Positions 9,087 through 18,000 of a stretch of 64,000 bases of DNA are shown here, piece after piece. Numbering within the stretch: position 1 is the stretch's first letter; every line of letters begins with the position of its first letter. The stretch spans positions 2,232,001 through 2,296,000 of the forward strand of contig NZ_OZ241747.1 in NCBI RefSeq assembly GCF_965201005.1, read 5' to 3'. Both the position numbers and the translations under genes were made by a program. This DNA comes from Mucilaginibacter_A sp965201005. GTDB lineage: Bacteria; Bacteroidota; Bacteroidia; Sphingobacteriales; Sphingobacteriaceae. The notes beneath the pieces were generated by a model, which ran no database searches, was not told the origin of the DNA, and saw only the letters and a list, made by a program, of their open reading frames with translations.

Positions 9087-9112
9087 GTAACCCCTTTAAC
9101 CAAGTCGTCGTA
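9087..9112 (+). promoter_or_regulatory. Putative ECF-sigma-type promoter of sRNA copy 2
   Basis: GTAAC at 9087-9091 and CGTA at 9109-9112 (spacer 17), with an overlapping CGTC at 9106. This matches the elements before copy 1. Confidence 0.5.
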
Positions 9113-9115
9113 TAA

Positions 9116-9190
9116 GTAATTGGTTTTAGAATAAATTGGTTAATGTTCTGTTTTAGTTAAATCCCCGCCGGCACAGCGGGGATTTTTTTG
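9116..9190 (+). ncRNA. Putative small RNA, copy 2
   Basis: Paralogue of 4528-4602. The segment from GTAATTGGTTTTAGAAT through TTTTAGTTAAATCC is nearly identical to copy 1, and it ends in a strong terminator. No coding potential is shared. The two copies are direct repeats bracketing the Septu-like genes, the SDR gene and the AraC gene. Confidence 0.55.
9159..9190 (+). terminator. Rho-independent terminator of sRNA copy 2
   Basis: AATCCCCGC, loop CGGCACA, GCGGGGATT, then a run of seven T. This is a perfect stem. Confidence 0.8.
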
Positions 9191-9223
9191 TTGCTGTATT
9201 TCCATCATTGCAACAATTAAGTG

Positions 9224-9282
9224 ATGCTGTTTTTATCGGTATAAAATTTAAAACATTGAAAATTATGTTGTAAAAGAAGCAT
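9224..9282. repeat. Inverted pair of dispersed words (form II facing form I)
   Basis: ATGCTGTTTTTATC (9224-9237) faces TGTAAAAGAAGCAT (9269-9282). The second copy ends at the stop codon of the FUSC-like gene (TGA complement 9282-9284). Confidence 0.85.
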
Positions 9283-9833
9283 CACTTTTCCGTCTCCGTG
9301 TCGGCAACATCACCGGGTTTTCTAAACTGGTTTCGCCGCCAGGAAACCCGTGATTTTCGTTCCCGCACGTTGCTGATCAATGATTTATAATGAACGAGGT
9401 AGGTGATCAGCAACGCAATCAAACAACCCAAAATCACACCGGCGGCACGTTCTAAAGCAACCTGGTAAAAATATTTCCCGCTTTCGTGGATGCAGATGAT
9501 GATCACGGAAGCCAAAGCCGACCGTGTGGCAACCTGCAATTTTAGTAATTCACAGATAATCAGCACTATAACTACACCCAGACAAATCATCACCAAAGCC
9601 GGAGGATGCAAAAAAAACAGTAATAAACCCGTGCCCGCGCCTACTAAATTAGCTTTGATCCGCACTTCCGCCAGGTTAATGGCATCTTTCCCTTCAGGAG
9701 AAATAACAAGTAAAATCGAAACTAAGCTCCAAGCCCCTCCTTCGGGATAAGCCCGGTAAATAACAAACCCAATCACTGTCCCGATCAGGCACTTGGCAAC
9801 GTACAATAAAAAGTCAATTTGTTTTTGATCCAT
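9282..9833 (-). CDS. FUSC/aromatic-acid-exporter-like membrane protein
   Basis: About 183 aa from the ATG at 9833; a start at 9842 adds three residues. Five or six hydrophobic segments span most of the protein, with WSLVSILLVISPEG and the downstream VRIKANLVGAGTGLLL resembling the repeat of FUSC/ArAE family proteins. Full-length FUSC exporters are 350-700 aa with a soluble domain, so this is a short single-bundle form, as seen in several Bacteroidota. The C-terminal tail is basic and then acidic. The substrate is unknown. The gene is monocistronic, and its stop codon overlaps a dispersed word. Confidence 0.65.
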   Translation of the reverse strand: MDQKQIDFLLYVAKCLIGTVIGFVIYRAYPEGGAWSLVSILLVISPEGKDAINLAEVRIKANLVGAGTGLLLFFLHPPALVMICLGVVIVLIICELLKLQVATRSALASVIIICIHESGKYFYQVALERAAGVILGCLIALLITYLVHYKSLISNVRERKSRVSWRRNQFRKPGDVADTETEK

Positions 9834-9910
9834 GCAAATCATTCAGCTTCAAAAGCAACACAAAACCGCAGGCTTGGTTTATGGGCTTGGTTTTATGCTG
9901 ATTTTTAGGT

Positions 9911-9924
9911 GGTAAAAGAAGCAT
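9911..9924 (+). repeat. Dispersed word, form I
   Basis: GGTAAAAGAAGCAT in the gap between the divergent FUSC-like and ABC-F genes. Confidence 0.85.
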
Positions 9925-10011
9925 TCATTTCAACCCGGACAAACTGTTTGCTTCCCGTAATATTCCTGTATCCATCCGGCGGCAAATACGTAAATTATAA
10001 CGGAAAAAACG

Positions 10012-10019
10012 TACTTTTG
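10012..10019 (+). promoter_or_regulatory. Bacteroidota -7 box TACTTTTG before the ABC-F gene
   Basis: It matches TAnnTTTG. The ATG follows 5 bases later, so the transcript is probably leaderless or nearly so. No clear TTG -33 element was identified. Confidence 0.5.
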
Positions 10020-10024
10020 CGGCA

Positions 10025-11947
10025 ATGATTGCAATTAATGATTTAACTTACGAAATCGGCTCGCGGGCCTTATATGACGAAGCCAACTGGCACATCAAAC
10101 CAGGCGAAAAAATTGGTTTGATCGGTGCCAACGGAACCGGAAAAACTACTCTGCTGAAGCTGATTGTAGGCGATATAAAAGCAACTTCGGGCACCATTTC
10201 CAAATCTAAAGACCTCACTATCGGGTACTTAAACCAGGATTTGCTTTCTTATGCTTCCGATAAAAGCATATTGCATGTGGCGATGGAGGCTTTTGCGCGC
10301 CAAAACCAGTTGCATGATGAAATCGAAGAACTGCTGAAAAAACTGGAGACCGATTATTCGGAAGAAATCCTGCATAAATTAAGCGATAAACAAAGCGAAT
10401 TTGAAGCTTTGGACGGCTACAACATCGAATATAAAGCACACGAAATTTTGGCCGGTTTGGGTTTTAGCGATGCAGATACCGAACGCAAGCTCAGCACTTT
10501 TTCTGGTGGCTGGCGGATGCGCGTGATGCTGGCCAAGATCCTGCTGCAAAACCCTGAAATTTTATTGCTGGACGAGCCCACAAACCACCTGGATTTGCCT
10601 TCTATCCAATGGCTGGAAGATTACCTGCGCAGTTTTGAAGGCGCGGTTGTTATCGTTTCGCACGATCGCTGGTTTTTGGATAAAGTGATCAACAAAACGG
10701 TAGAATCCCGCAAAGGAAAACTTACTTCTTATTCCGGCAACTACTCTTTTTATGTAGAAGAAAAAGACCTGCGCGGCGAAATCCAGAAGAACGAATTTAA
10801 AAACCAGCAGGCCAAAATTAAGCAGGAAGAGCGTTTGATCGAGCGTTTCCGGGCCAAAGCATCCAAAGCAAAAATGGCGCAATCCCGCATTAAAGCTTTG
10901 GATAAACTGGAGCGCGTGGAAGATGTGGACGACGATAACCCGGCCGTGAATTTCAGTTTTAAGTTCTCCAGGCAATCCGGCCGTCATGTCATCAACATTG
11001 AAAACCTTACCAAAAAATATCCTGCCATTGATATTGTGGAAGCTGCCAATGCAGTGATCGAAAAAGGCGATAAAATTGCTTTAATCGGGGCAAATGGCCG
11101 CGGAAAATCAACCGTTTTACGCATTATTGCCGGTGCAGACAATCAGTTTGAAGGCAAAAGTGAAACCGGTTATAACGTTACGCAAACGTTTTTTGCTCAG
11201 CATCAACTGGAAGCTTTGCATTTGGACAGCGAGATTTTGCAGGAGCTGCAACGCTTCGCCCCAAAACATAATGAAACCGAACTGCGCTCTATTTTAGGTT
11301 CGTTTTTATTTACCGGTGATGATGTTTTCAAAAAAATAAAAGTGCTTTCCGGCGGAGAAAAATCCCGCGTGGCGTTGGCAAAAGCATTAACGGCAGATGC
11401 AAATTTCCTGATTCTGGATGAGCCGACCAATCACCTGGATATTGCTTCGGTAAACATTTTGATCCAGGCTTTACAGCAGTTTGAAGGAACGTTTATCGCT
11501 GTTTCCCACGATCGGTATTTTCTGGACAATGTGGCCAATAAAATCTGGTTTATCGAAGATCAGCAGATCAAAGAATATCCCGGAACGTATGCCGAATACG
11601 AAATTTGGCAGGCCAAACGTAAACTTGAAGCCAAAGCTGCACCTGCTCCTCAGCTTAAAAAAGAAGTAAAAAAAGAAACTGCAGCAGTTAAACAGCCTGC
11701 AGAGGATAAATCCAAATCTTTGAAAAAACTGAACCAGGACCTATCCGGCATGGAACAGAAAATTGCAGATTTGGAAAAATCCGTCAGGCAGTTGGAAGCA
11801 GAACTATCAGACGATAAAATTTATAAGCAGCAAAACCGCTTGCAGGAAGTGAACAGAAATTTGAAGCAAAAACAGCAGGAACTGAAACAGCAACAAGATA
11901 ATTGGGAAGTTTTGGCTGATCAAATCCTGGAAATGGAAGAAAGATAA
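10025..11947 (+). CDS. ABC-F family ATPase (Uup/EttA-like)
   Basis: 640 aa soluble protein with two ABC domains and no membrane segments. Walker A motifs are GANGTGKTT (about 38) and GANGRGKST (about 358). Signatures are FSGGWRMR and LSGGEKSR, and both Walker B motifs read LLDEPTNHLD or ILDEPTNHLD, typical of ABC-F. A charged linker (about 245-310) corresponds to the P-site tRNA-interaction motif. The last ~75 residues are a lysine/glutamine-rich coiled coil (KKLNQDLSGMEQK onward), as in Uup. ABC-F proteins act on ribosomes to relieve stalls or on branched DNA intermediates (Uup). Resistance function cannot be assigned from sequence alone. Confidence 0.88.
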   Translation: MIAINDLTYEIGSRALYDEANWHIKPGEKIGLIGANGTGKTTLLKLIVGDIKATSGTISKSKDLTIGYLNQDLLSYASDKSILHVAMEAFARQNQLHDEIEELLKKLETDYSEEILHKLSDKQSEFEALDGYNIEYKAHEILAGLGFSDADTERKLSTFSGGWRMRVMLAKILLQNPEILLLDEPTNHLDLPSIQWLEDYLRSFEGAVVIVSHDRWFLDKVINKTVESRKGKLTSYSGNYSFYVEEKDLRGEIQKNEFKNQQAKIKQEERLIERFRAKASKAKMAQSRIKALDKLERVEDVDDDNPAVNFSFKFSRQSGRHVINIENLTKKYPAIDIVEAANAVIEKGDKIALIGANGRGKSTVLRIIAGADNQFEGKSETGYNVTQTFFAQHQLEALHLDSEILQELQRFAPKHNETELRSILGSFLFTGDDVFKKIKVLSGGEKSRVALAKALTADANFLILDEPTNHLDIASVNILIQALQQFEGTFIAVSHDRYFLDNVANKIWFIEDQQIKEYPGTYAEYEIWQAKRKLEAKAAPAPQLKKEVKKETAAVKQPAEDKSKSLKKLNQDLSGMEQKIADLEKSVRQLEAELSDDKIYKQQNRLQEVNRNLKQKQQELKQQQDNWEVLADQILEMEER

Positions 11948-11961
11948 ATGCTGTTTTTACC
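11948..11961 (-). repeat. Dispersed word, form II
   Basis: ATGCTGTTTTTACC begins on the base after the ABC-F stop codon and continues CGGTATAAAT, giving a near-palindromic extended site. Confidence 0.85.
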
Positions 11962-12067
11962 GGTATAAATTTGGAAAACAATCCTGCGAAAACATTTGCA
12001 GGATTTGTAGTTTTATACCGGCACTATTCAATAGTTGTTTCAGGAATAATGCTAACAATAGAATTTG

Positions 12068-13324
12068 ATGAAATACCTTTTTCTGCTGATACTTCTTTTA
12101 TCCACCCAAATTATTGCTGCACAAAACAGTTATCAAAATGTTGTTTATCAACCTAATATAAAAACTGTACAATTATATAACGCACAGCAGGAAAGTTCCT
12201 TCCCGATTATTGGTTTGCACACCAACGATGTTTTGTTGCTCGGTTTTGATGACTTGAACGCTGGCACCAAAAACTATTATTATACCATCATTCATTGCGA
12301 TGCGGACTGGAAACCTTCCTCACTTTCGCCTTCAGAATACCTGCAAAGTTTTACGGAAGACAGGATTATGGATTACCGATATTCCTTCAACACCAAACAA
12401 AAATACACGCATTATCAGCTCACACTGCCCAATTACAACATCGTCCCAAAGCTTTCGGGCAATTATTTATTAAAGGTTTATCCAGAGGGAAAACCTGCCG
12501 AACCAATTTTCACGCAGCAGTTTTATGTGGTTGATCAGCGGGCAGGTTTGGTGGCCGGCATTGTTCCGTCAAACCAGGTGATTGACCGCACTACTAATCA
12601 AAAAATTAATTTCAGTGTGGATGTTTCTGCTTTGCCGGTGCAAAATCCGTATGCTGAAATCCGGACGCTGATTATGCAAAACGGCCGTCCGGACGTAAGT
12701 TCGATGAACACCAACCCGCAGTTTGTGCAGGGCGGACTGCTGCAATTTAATGATTTTCAGACCAATGATTTTGCGGGCGGAAACGAGTTCAGAAGGTTTG
12801 ACCTGCGCACCTTATTGTCTGGCGGAGAACATATTGCAAAGATTTACCGCGATACAGTGAATACAGTTATGTTAATGAACGACAGGGTTTTAAATCAGCC
12901 TAATTATACTTTTCAGTACGATAACAACGGCAAATTCTTTATCCTGAACTACGATGGCCGTAACCCGCAAACGGACGCCGATTACGCACATGTTTACTTC
13001 AACTTAAACTATACGCCGCAAAACCCAAACGATGCTGTTTTTATCACCGGAAAATTCACCAATTACCTTTTGAACGAAAGCGGCAAGATGAATTACGATG
13101 CCGCAAGAGGCAATTTTTATAAAGATTTATACCTGAAACAAGGCGTTTATGATTATCATTACGTGTTGAAAACTAAGAACGGAACCGACCAGATAGCAAT
13201 TGACGGCAGCCATTTTGAAACCGAAAACGATTATCAGTTTCTGGTTTATTTTAAACGGACAGGCAGTAGGTATGAAGAACTGGTTGGTTATCATTTGTTA
13301 AATTCGACCAAAAGTTTACGTTGA
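12068..13324 (+). CDS. DUF5103-type secreted protein
   Basis: About 418 aa from the ATG at 12068 (a TTG one codon upstream is also open). The N-terminus is a cleavable signal peptide (MKYLFLLILLLSTQIIAAQ). The body is beta-rich with a typical DUF5103 start (YQNVVYQPNIKTVQLYN), an HCDADW motif at about residue 78 and a C-terminal part with a sandwich-like repeat (FFILNYDGRNPQTDADYAHVYF). The family is confined to Bacteroidota and of unknown function; the fold of some members resembles carbohydrate-binding or E-set domains. The dispersed word at 13032-13045 lies in frame, encoding D-A-V-F-I. Confidence 0.78.
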   Translation: MKYLFLLILLLSTQIIAAQNSYQNVVYQPNIKTVQLYNAQQESSFPIIGLHTNDVLLLGFDDLNAGTKNYYYTIIHCDADWKPSSLSPSEYLQSFTEDRIMDYRYSFNTKQKYTHYQLTLPNYNIVPKLSGNYLLKVYPEGKPAEPIFTQQFYVVDQRAGLVAGIVPSNQVIDRTTNQKINFSVDVSALPVQNPYAEIRTLIMQNGRPDVSSMNTNPQFVQGGLLQFNDFQTNDFAGGNEFRRFDLRTLLSGGEHIAKIYRDTVNTVMLMNDRVLNQPNYTFQYDNNGKFFILNYDGRNPQTDADYAHVYFNLNYTPQNPNDAVFITGKFTNYLLNESGKMNYDAARGNFYKDLYLKQGVYDYHYVLKTKNGTDQIAIDGSHFETENDYQFLVYFKRTGSRYEELVGYHLLNSTKSLR

Positions 13325-13343
13325 TTTATCCCGAAAAAACATC

Positions 13344-13357
13344 GATAAAAGAAGTAT
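13344..13357 (+). repeat. Dispersed word abutting a start codon
   Basis: GATAAAAGAAGTAT ends on the base before the ATG of the exonuclease gene at 13358. Its purine-rich AAAAGAAG lies where a ribosome-binding site would be. Confidence 0.8.
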
Positions 13358-14065
13358 ATGCTGGAGCAGTTTGATTTACAAAACCTGTTGATTATTGATA
13401 TTGAAACCGTGCCGCAATACCGCAATTTTGCGGAAGTGCCAAAATCTTTTCAGGATTTGTGGGATCAAAAAACCGTCCATCAGCGTAAAGAAGTTTCGGC
13501 AGCGGATTTTTATGAACGTGCCGGGATCTGGGCAGAGTTTGGCAAGATCGTTTGTGTTTCTGCCGGGATTTTTACTTCTGGCGAAAGTGTTTCGCTCCGC
13601 ATCAAATCTTATTGCTGTTTGGAGGAAGCTGATTTGCTGGAAGATTTTGCAGCGATGCTGGGCAAGCGGCCGTCTAACCAAATCCTTTGCGCGCACAATG
13701 GCAAGGAGTTTGATTTTCCGTATCTGTGCAGAAGGATGCTGATCAATGGCGTCAATATACCGCCTCAACTGCAAACTTTCGGCAAAAAACCCTGGGAAGT
13801 TAACCATTTGGATACGATGGAGTTATGGAAGTTTGGCGATCATAAAAACTATACTTCGCTGAGTTTGCTGGCGGCGATTTTTAATATCCCCACGCCCAAA
13901 AACGATATTGATGGCAGCCAGGTGCGTTACGTTTATTGGGAAGAAAACGATCCGGAGCGCATCAAAGTATATTGCCAGAAAGATGTGATCACCACGGCCC
14001 AGCTGATCCGAAAATACAGGAACGAGGATTTGATTTCCGAAGAAAATATTACTTATATTGATTGA
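13358..14065 (+). CDS. Predicted 3'-5' exonuclease, PolB exonuclease-like (DEDD superfamily)
   Basis: 235 aa. Exo I motif is LLIIDIETVP (residues ~10-19), Exo II is CAHNGKEFDFPYLCRRM (about 112) and Exo III is VYCQKDVITTAQL (about 206), giving the DEDD catalytic set. The protein corresponds to the stand-alone exonuclease domain related to family B DNA polymerases, common in Bacteroidota. A role in DNA repair or nucleic-acid turnover is likely but not shown. The gene ends 3 bases before the ABC transporter gene at 14069, suggesting co-transcription. Confidence 0.82.
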   Translation: MLEQFDLQNLLIIDIETVPQYRNFAEVPKSFQDLWDQKTVHQRKEVSAADFYERAGIWAEFGKIVCVSAGIFTSGESVSLRIKSYCCLEEADLLEDFAAMLGKRPSNQILCAHNGKEFDFPYLCRRMLINGVNIPPQLQTFGKKPWEVNHLDTMELWKFGDHKNYTSLSLLAAIFNIPTPKNDIDGSQVRYVYWEENDPERIKVYCQKDVITTAQLIRKYRNEDLISEENITYID

Positions 14066-14068
14066 CAG

Positions 14069-15787
14069 ATGAGCCTGACAGTCAGTAATTTAAAAATAAC
14101 ATTTATAGCCGGTGAGACTAATTTTGAGGCGGTAAAAGAAGTATCGTTTAAACTGCTGCCCGGTAAGGTATTGGGGATTGTGGGCGAATCCGGCTCCGGA
14201 AAATCAGTAACTTCTTTGGCTTTAATGCGGCTTTTGAATGAAGAAAACACGCAAATCAGCGGCGAGGTTTTTTTGAATAATATTGATCTGCTTAAACTTC
14301 CGGAAGCTGAAATGCGCAGTTATCGCGGCAACAAAATCGGGATGATCTTCCAGGAACCGATGACTTCGTTAAACCCGGTTTTAACCTGCGGTCATCAGGT
14401 TGCAGAAGCGATACAACTGCACCTGAAAGTTAGTAAAAAGGAGGCCAAAATCCGTACCATTCAGCTTTTTGAAGAAGTACAATTGCCACGGCCGGAAGCG
14501 ATTTTTGGCAGTTATCCGCACCAAATTTCTGGCGGACAAAAGCAGCGCGTGATGATTGCGATGGCTCTGAGCTGCAACCCGGAAATTTTGATTGCCGATG
14601 AACCGACAACCGCGCTGGACGTAACGGTGCAAAAATCTATTTTAGAGCTTCTTTTACGCATCAAAAACGAGCGAAATAGCAGTCTGATTTTTATTTCTCA
14701 TGATTTGGGGGTGATTAAAGAAATTGCCGATGACGTATTGGTGATGTACAAAGGCCGGATTGTGGAACAGGGAAAAGCCGATCAATTGTTTGCCCATCCG
14801 CAGCATCCATATACCAAAGGTTTGCTGGCCTGCCGCCCATCGCCTGATTTCCAGCTAAAAAAGCTGCCCGTTATCAGTGATTTTGTAAAGGTTGATCAGC
14901 AGGGCAAAATACAATCTTCCACGTTGAGCATACAGGAAATCCGGGAAAGATATGCTTTGACGGATGATTCAAAAAAAGACCGGCAAAAGAAGTATCAGCA
15001 GGAGCCGCTTCTGGAAATTAAAAACCTGAACACCTGGTTCCCGATAAAAAGCGGTTTTTTTCAGCCCGAAAAACAAGTGGTAAAAGCAGTAAACAACGTT
15101 AGTTTTAAAATTTTTCCGGGAGAAACGCTCGGTTTGGTTGGCGAATCGGGTTGTGGAAAAACAACTTTAGGCAGAAGCATTATCCGTTTGATCGAACCGA
15201 CTTCCGGCAGAATCATCTTTAACAATCAAAATATTTTAAACTTTTCTGCAGACGAAATGCGCCGACAGCGTAAAAAAATGCAGCTTGTTTTCCAAGACCC
15301 GTATTCCTCCCTCAACCCAAAACTAACTGCTGGTCAGGCAATTACAGAACCGATGGAAGTGCACCGTTTGTATGCCGGTCCGCAGCAACGAAAAAAGAAA
15401 GTCTTGGAATTGCTGGACCGCGTGAACTTGCTGCCCGAACATTTTGACCGTTATCCGCACGAGTTTTCCGGCGGACAGCGGCAACGCATTGTAATTGCCC
15501 GCGCGCTGGCGTTGCGGCCCGAATTTTTAATTTGTGATGAATCTGTTTCTGCTTTGGATGTATCGGTACAAGCACAGGTATTGAACTTGTTAAAAGAATT
15601 GCAGCAGGAATTCAACCTGACTTATTTGTTTATTTCCCATGATTTGGCTGTGGTAAAACATATTGCCGACCGCATTATGGTGATGAACAAAGGCGAAATC
15701 ATAGAAACCGGCGACCCGGAAGCCATTTATCACCGGCCAAAAGAAGAATACACGCAGAAATTGATTGCCTCAATCCCGAAGCAGTAA
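14069..15787 (+). CDS. Fused dual ABC ATPase for oligopeptide/dipeptide uptake (DppD-DppF-type)
   Basis: 572 aa with two complete ABC units of the oligopeptide class. The first has Walker A GESGSGKSVTSLAL, a QEPMTSLNP Q-loop and ISGGQKQRVMIAMAL. The second has GESGCGKTT, QDPYSSLNP and FSGGQRQRIVIARAL. Between them (about 250-270) sits the HPQHPYTKGLL oligopeptide-transporter C-terminal signature. Fused DppD/F proteins (GsiA/YejF style) normally work with DppB/C permeases and a binding protein; none is in this window, so the permeases must lie elsewhere. The dispersed word variant at 14131-14144 is in frame (V-K-E-V-S). Confidence 0.87.
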   Translation: MSLTVSNLKITFIAGETNFEAVKEVSFKLLPGKVLGIVGESGSGKSVTSLALMRLLNEENTQISGEVFLNNIDLLKLPEAEMRSYRGNKIGMIFQEPMTSLNPVLTCGHQVAEAIQLHLKVSKKEAKIRTIQLFEEVQLPRPEAIFGSYPHQISGGQKQRVMIAMALSCNPEILIADEPTTALDVTVQKSILELLLRIKNERNSSLIFISHDLGVIKEIADDVLVMYKGRIVEQGKADQLFAHPQHPYTKGLLACRPSPDFQLKKLPVISDFVKVDQQGKIQSSTLSIQEIRERYALTDDSKKDRQKKYQQEPLLEIKNLNTWFPIKSGFFQPEKQVVKAVNNVSFKIFPGETLGLVGESGCGKTTLGRSIIRLIEPTSGRIIFNNQNILNFSADEMRRQRKKMQLVFQDPYSSLNPKLTAGQAITEPMEVHRLYAGPQQRKKKVLELLDRVNLLPEHFDRYPHEFSGGQRQRIVIARALALRPEFLICDESVSALDVSVQAQVLNLLKELQQEFNLTYLFISHDLAVVKHIADRIMVMNKGEIIETGDPEAIYHRPKEEYTQKLIASIPKQ

Positions 15788-15846
15788 CAATCCTGTGCTT
15801 GCAAACACCTTTTTCTGCCTAAATCCTTGTATCTTTACCAATATTT

Positions 15847-17985
15847 ATGGCATCAAAAAACAAAACCAGCCATTCTGTAAAACAGGTACTTACCCAAATG
15901 GTACTTCAGGTTTTTGAAGAAAATGGCAACCAAACTTATAATTACAAACAGGTTTCGGCCAAACTGAATGTAAGCGATTCGGATTCCCGCGAAACAATTT
16001 TAGAAATTTTGCTGGAAGAAACCAAAAAAGGTGTGCTAAAAGAAGCATCACGCGGAAACTTTCAACTAATTGAATTAAAGACGTTTGTAGAAGGAAAAGT
16101 TGATTTAACGGCAGATGGTTCTGCGTTTATCATTACCGATGATGAAACGGAACAGGATATTTATGTGGCACCGCGCAAGCTGCGGAACGCGCTGCATGGC
16201 GACCGGGTGAAGATTTATGTTTACGGCAAATCCAAGGGCAAGCGCAAAGAAGGCGAAGTGATCGAAATTATCCAGCGGGCAAAAATGGAGTTTTCGGGAA
16301 TTGTGAAACTAAGTGAGCGTTTTGCGTTTTTCATCCCGGACGACCGCAAAATGCTGCGTGATATTTTCATCCCGATTTCCGAATTAAATGGTGCTAAAAA
16401 CGGCATCAAAGCCATTGCCGAGATTGTGGACTGGCCGCCGGAAGCGAAAAACCCAATCGGCCGCATCAAACAAATTTTGGGCAAACAGGGCGAAAACAAT
16501 ACGGAAATGAACGCGATTTTGGCGGAATACGGTTTCCCATTATCGTTTCCTGCGGATGTGGAACAGGAAGCCGAAGAAATCAGCGATCAGATTTCGGAAC
16601 AAGAAATTAAAAAACGCCGCGATTTTCGCCCGGTAACTACTTTTACGATCGATCCGGCCGATGCCAAAGATTTTGATGATGCGATTTCTTTTAAATTTTT
16701 GGAAAACGGAAATTACGAAATAGGTGTGCACATTGCCGATGTTTCCCATTACGTTACACCCGGAACGCCGCTGGACAAAGAAGCTTATGAGCGCGGAACT
16801 TCGGTTTATCTGGTTGACCGCGTGATCCCGATGCTGCCGGAAAGGTTATCCAACGGACTTTGCTCGCTTCGCCCGAATGAAGATAAATTGTGTTTTTCGG
16901 CTGTTTTTGAAATGAATGCCGATGCACAGATTATTACGGAATGGTTCGGTAAAACAATTATTCATTCTAACAAGCGGTTTGCTTACGAAGATGTGCAGGA
17001 AATTATTGAAGCCAAAACAGGTGATTTTGTAAAAGAAATTTTGTTGCTGAACGAATTGGCCTACAAACTCCGCGACCGCAAATTTAAAAACGGGGCCATC
17101 AGTTTTGAAACCACAGAAGTAAAGTTTAAGCTGGACGAAGACGGAAAACCTTTGGGAGTTTATACCAAAGAACGCAAAGACGCGCACAAACTGATTGAAG
17201 ATTTTATGCTGCTGGCCAATCGCCGTGTGGCAGAATTTATCGGGAAAAAAGGTAAAGGAAAAAATAAACTGACCTTTGTTTACCGTTCGCACGATTCGCC
17301 CAAAGAAGACAATTTGCTGTCATTTGCGCAGTTTGCTTCCCGTTTCGGTTATAAAATCAATACCAACTCTGATAAAGAAATCGCCAAATCCTTAAACCAT
17401 TTAATGGCCGATGTAGAAGGCAAAAAAGAGCAGAACGTGTTGACACAATTGGCAATCCGCTCAATGGCCAAAGCAGTTTATACCACCAAAAAAACAAGTC
17501 ATTACGGTTTGGCCTTTGATTTTTATACGCATTTTACTTCGCCTATCCGCCGTTATCCGGATGTGATGGTGCACCGTTTGCTGGAGCATTATCTGGAAGG
17601 CGGAAAATCTGTCAGTGCAGAAGATTATGAAAAGTTAAGCGTGCATTCATCTCAAATGGAGAAAAAAGCAGCTGATGCAGAGCGTGCTTCTGTTAAGTAT
17701 AAACAGGCAGAATATTTGCAAAACCAGATCGGTACTGTTTTTACCGGTATAATTTCGGGCGTTACCGAATGGGGCATGTATGTTGAAATTGAAGAAAATA
17801 AATGCGAAGGTATGATCCGGCTGCGCGACATTTCAGACGATTTTTATACTTTGGATGAGAAAAACTACGCGATTATTGGTCAGCGGAAAAAGAAAATTTA
17901 CCAGTTAGGCGATGAAGTGCAGATTAAAGTGAAAAGTGTTGACCTGACCAAAAAACAGATCGACTTTTCATTAGTTCAGTCATAA
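15847..17985 (+). CDS. rnr: Ribonuclease R
   Basis: 712 aa, normal for Bacteroidota RNase R. An N-terminal winged-helix region (about 1-80) is followed by cold-shock/OB domains. The catalytic RNB domain has TIDPADAKDFDDAIS (metal-binding aspartates, about 275), and the S1 domain near the C-terminus has GVTEWGMYVEIEENKCEGMI. The enzyme degrades structured RNA 3' to 5' and takes part in mRNA and rRNA quality control. A TATCTTTA box at 15830 could be its promoter. A relaxed word copy at 16035-16048 encodes L-K-E-A-S. Confidence 0.92.
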   Translation: MASKNKTSHSVKQVLTQMVLQVFEENGNQTYNYKQVSAKLNVSDSDSRETILEILLEETKKGVLKEASRGNFQLIELKTFVEGKVDLTADGSAFIITDDETEQDIYVAPRKLRNALHGDRVKIYVYGKSKGKRKEGEVIEIIQRAKMEFSGIVKLSERFAFFIPDDRKMLRDIFIPISELNGAKNGIKAIAEIVDWPPEAKNPIGRIKQILGKQGENNTEMNAILAEYGFPLSFPADVEQEAEEISDQISEQEIKKRRDFRPVTTFTIDPADAKDFDDAISFKFLENGNYEIGVHIADVSHYVTPGTPLDKEAYERGTSVYLVDRVIPMLPERLSNGLCSLRPNEDKLCFSAVFEMNADAQIITEWFGKTIIHSNKRFAYEDVQEIIEAKTGDFVKEILLLNELAYKLRDRKFKNGAISFETTEVKFKLDEDGKPLGVYTKERKDAHKLIEDFMLLANRRVAEFIGKKGKGKNKLTFVYRSHDSPKEDNLLSFAQFASRFGYKINTNSDKEIAKSLNHLMADVEGKKEQNVLTQLAIRSMAKAVYTTKKTSHYGLAFDFYTHFTSPIRRYPDVMVHRLLEHYLEGGKSVSAEDYEKLSVHSSQMEKKAADAERASVKYKQAEYLQNQIGTVFTGIISGVTEWGMYVEIEENKCEGMIRLRDISDDFYTLDEKNYAIIGQRKKKIYQLGDEVQIKVKSVDLTKKQIDFSLVQS

Positions 17986-18000
17986 CCGCGATCAAAATTT

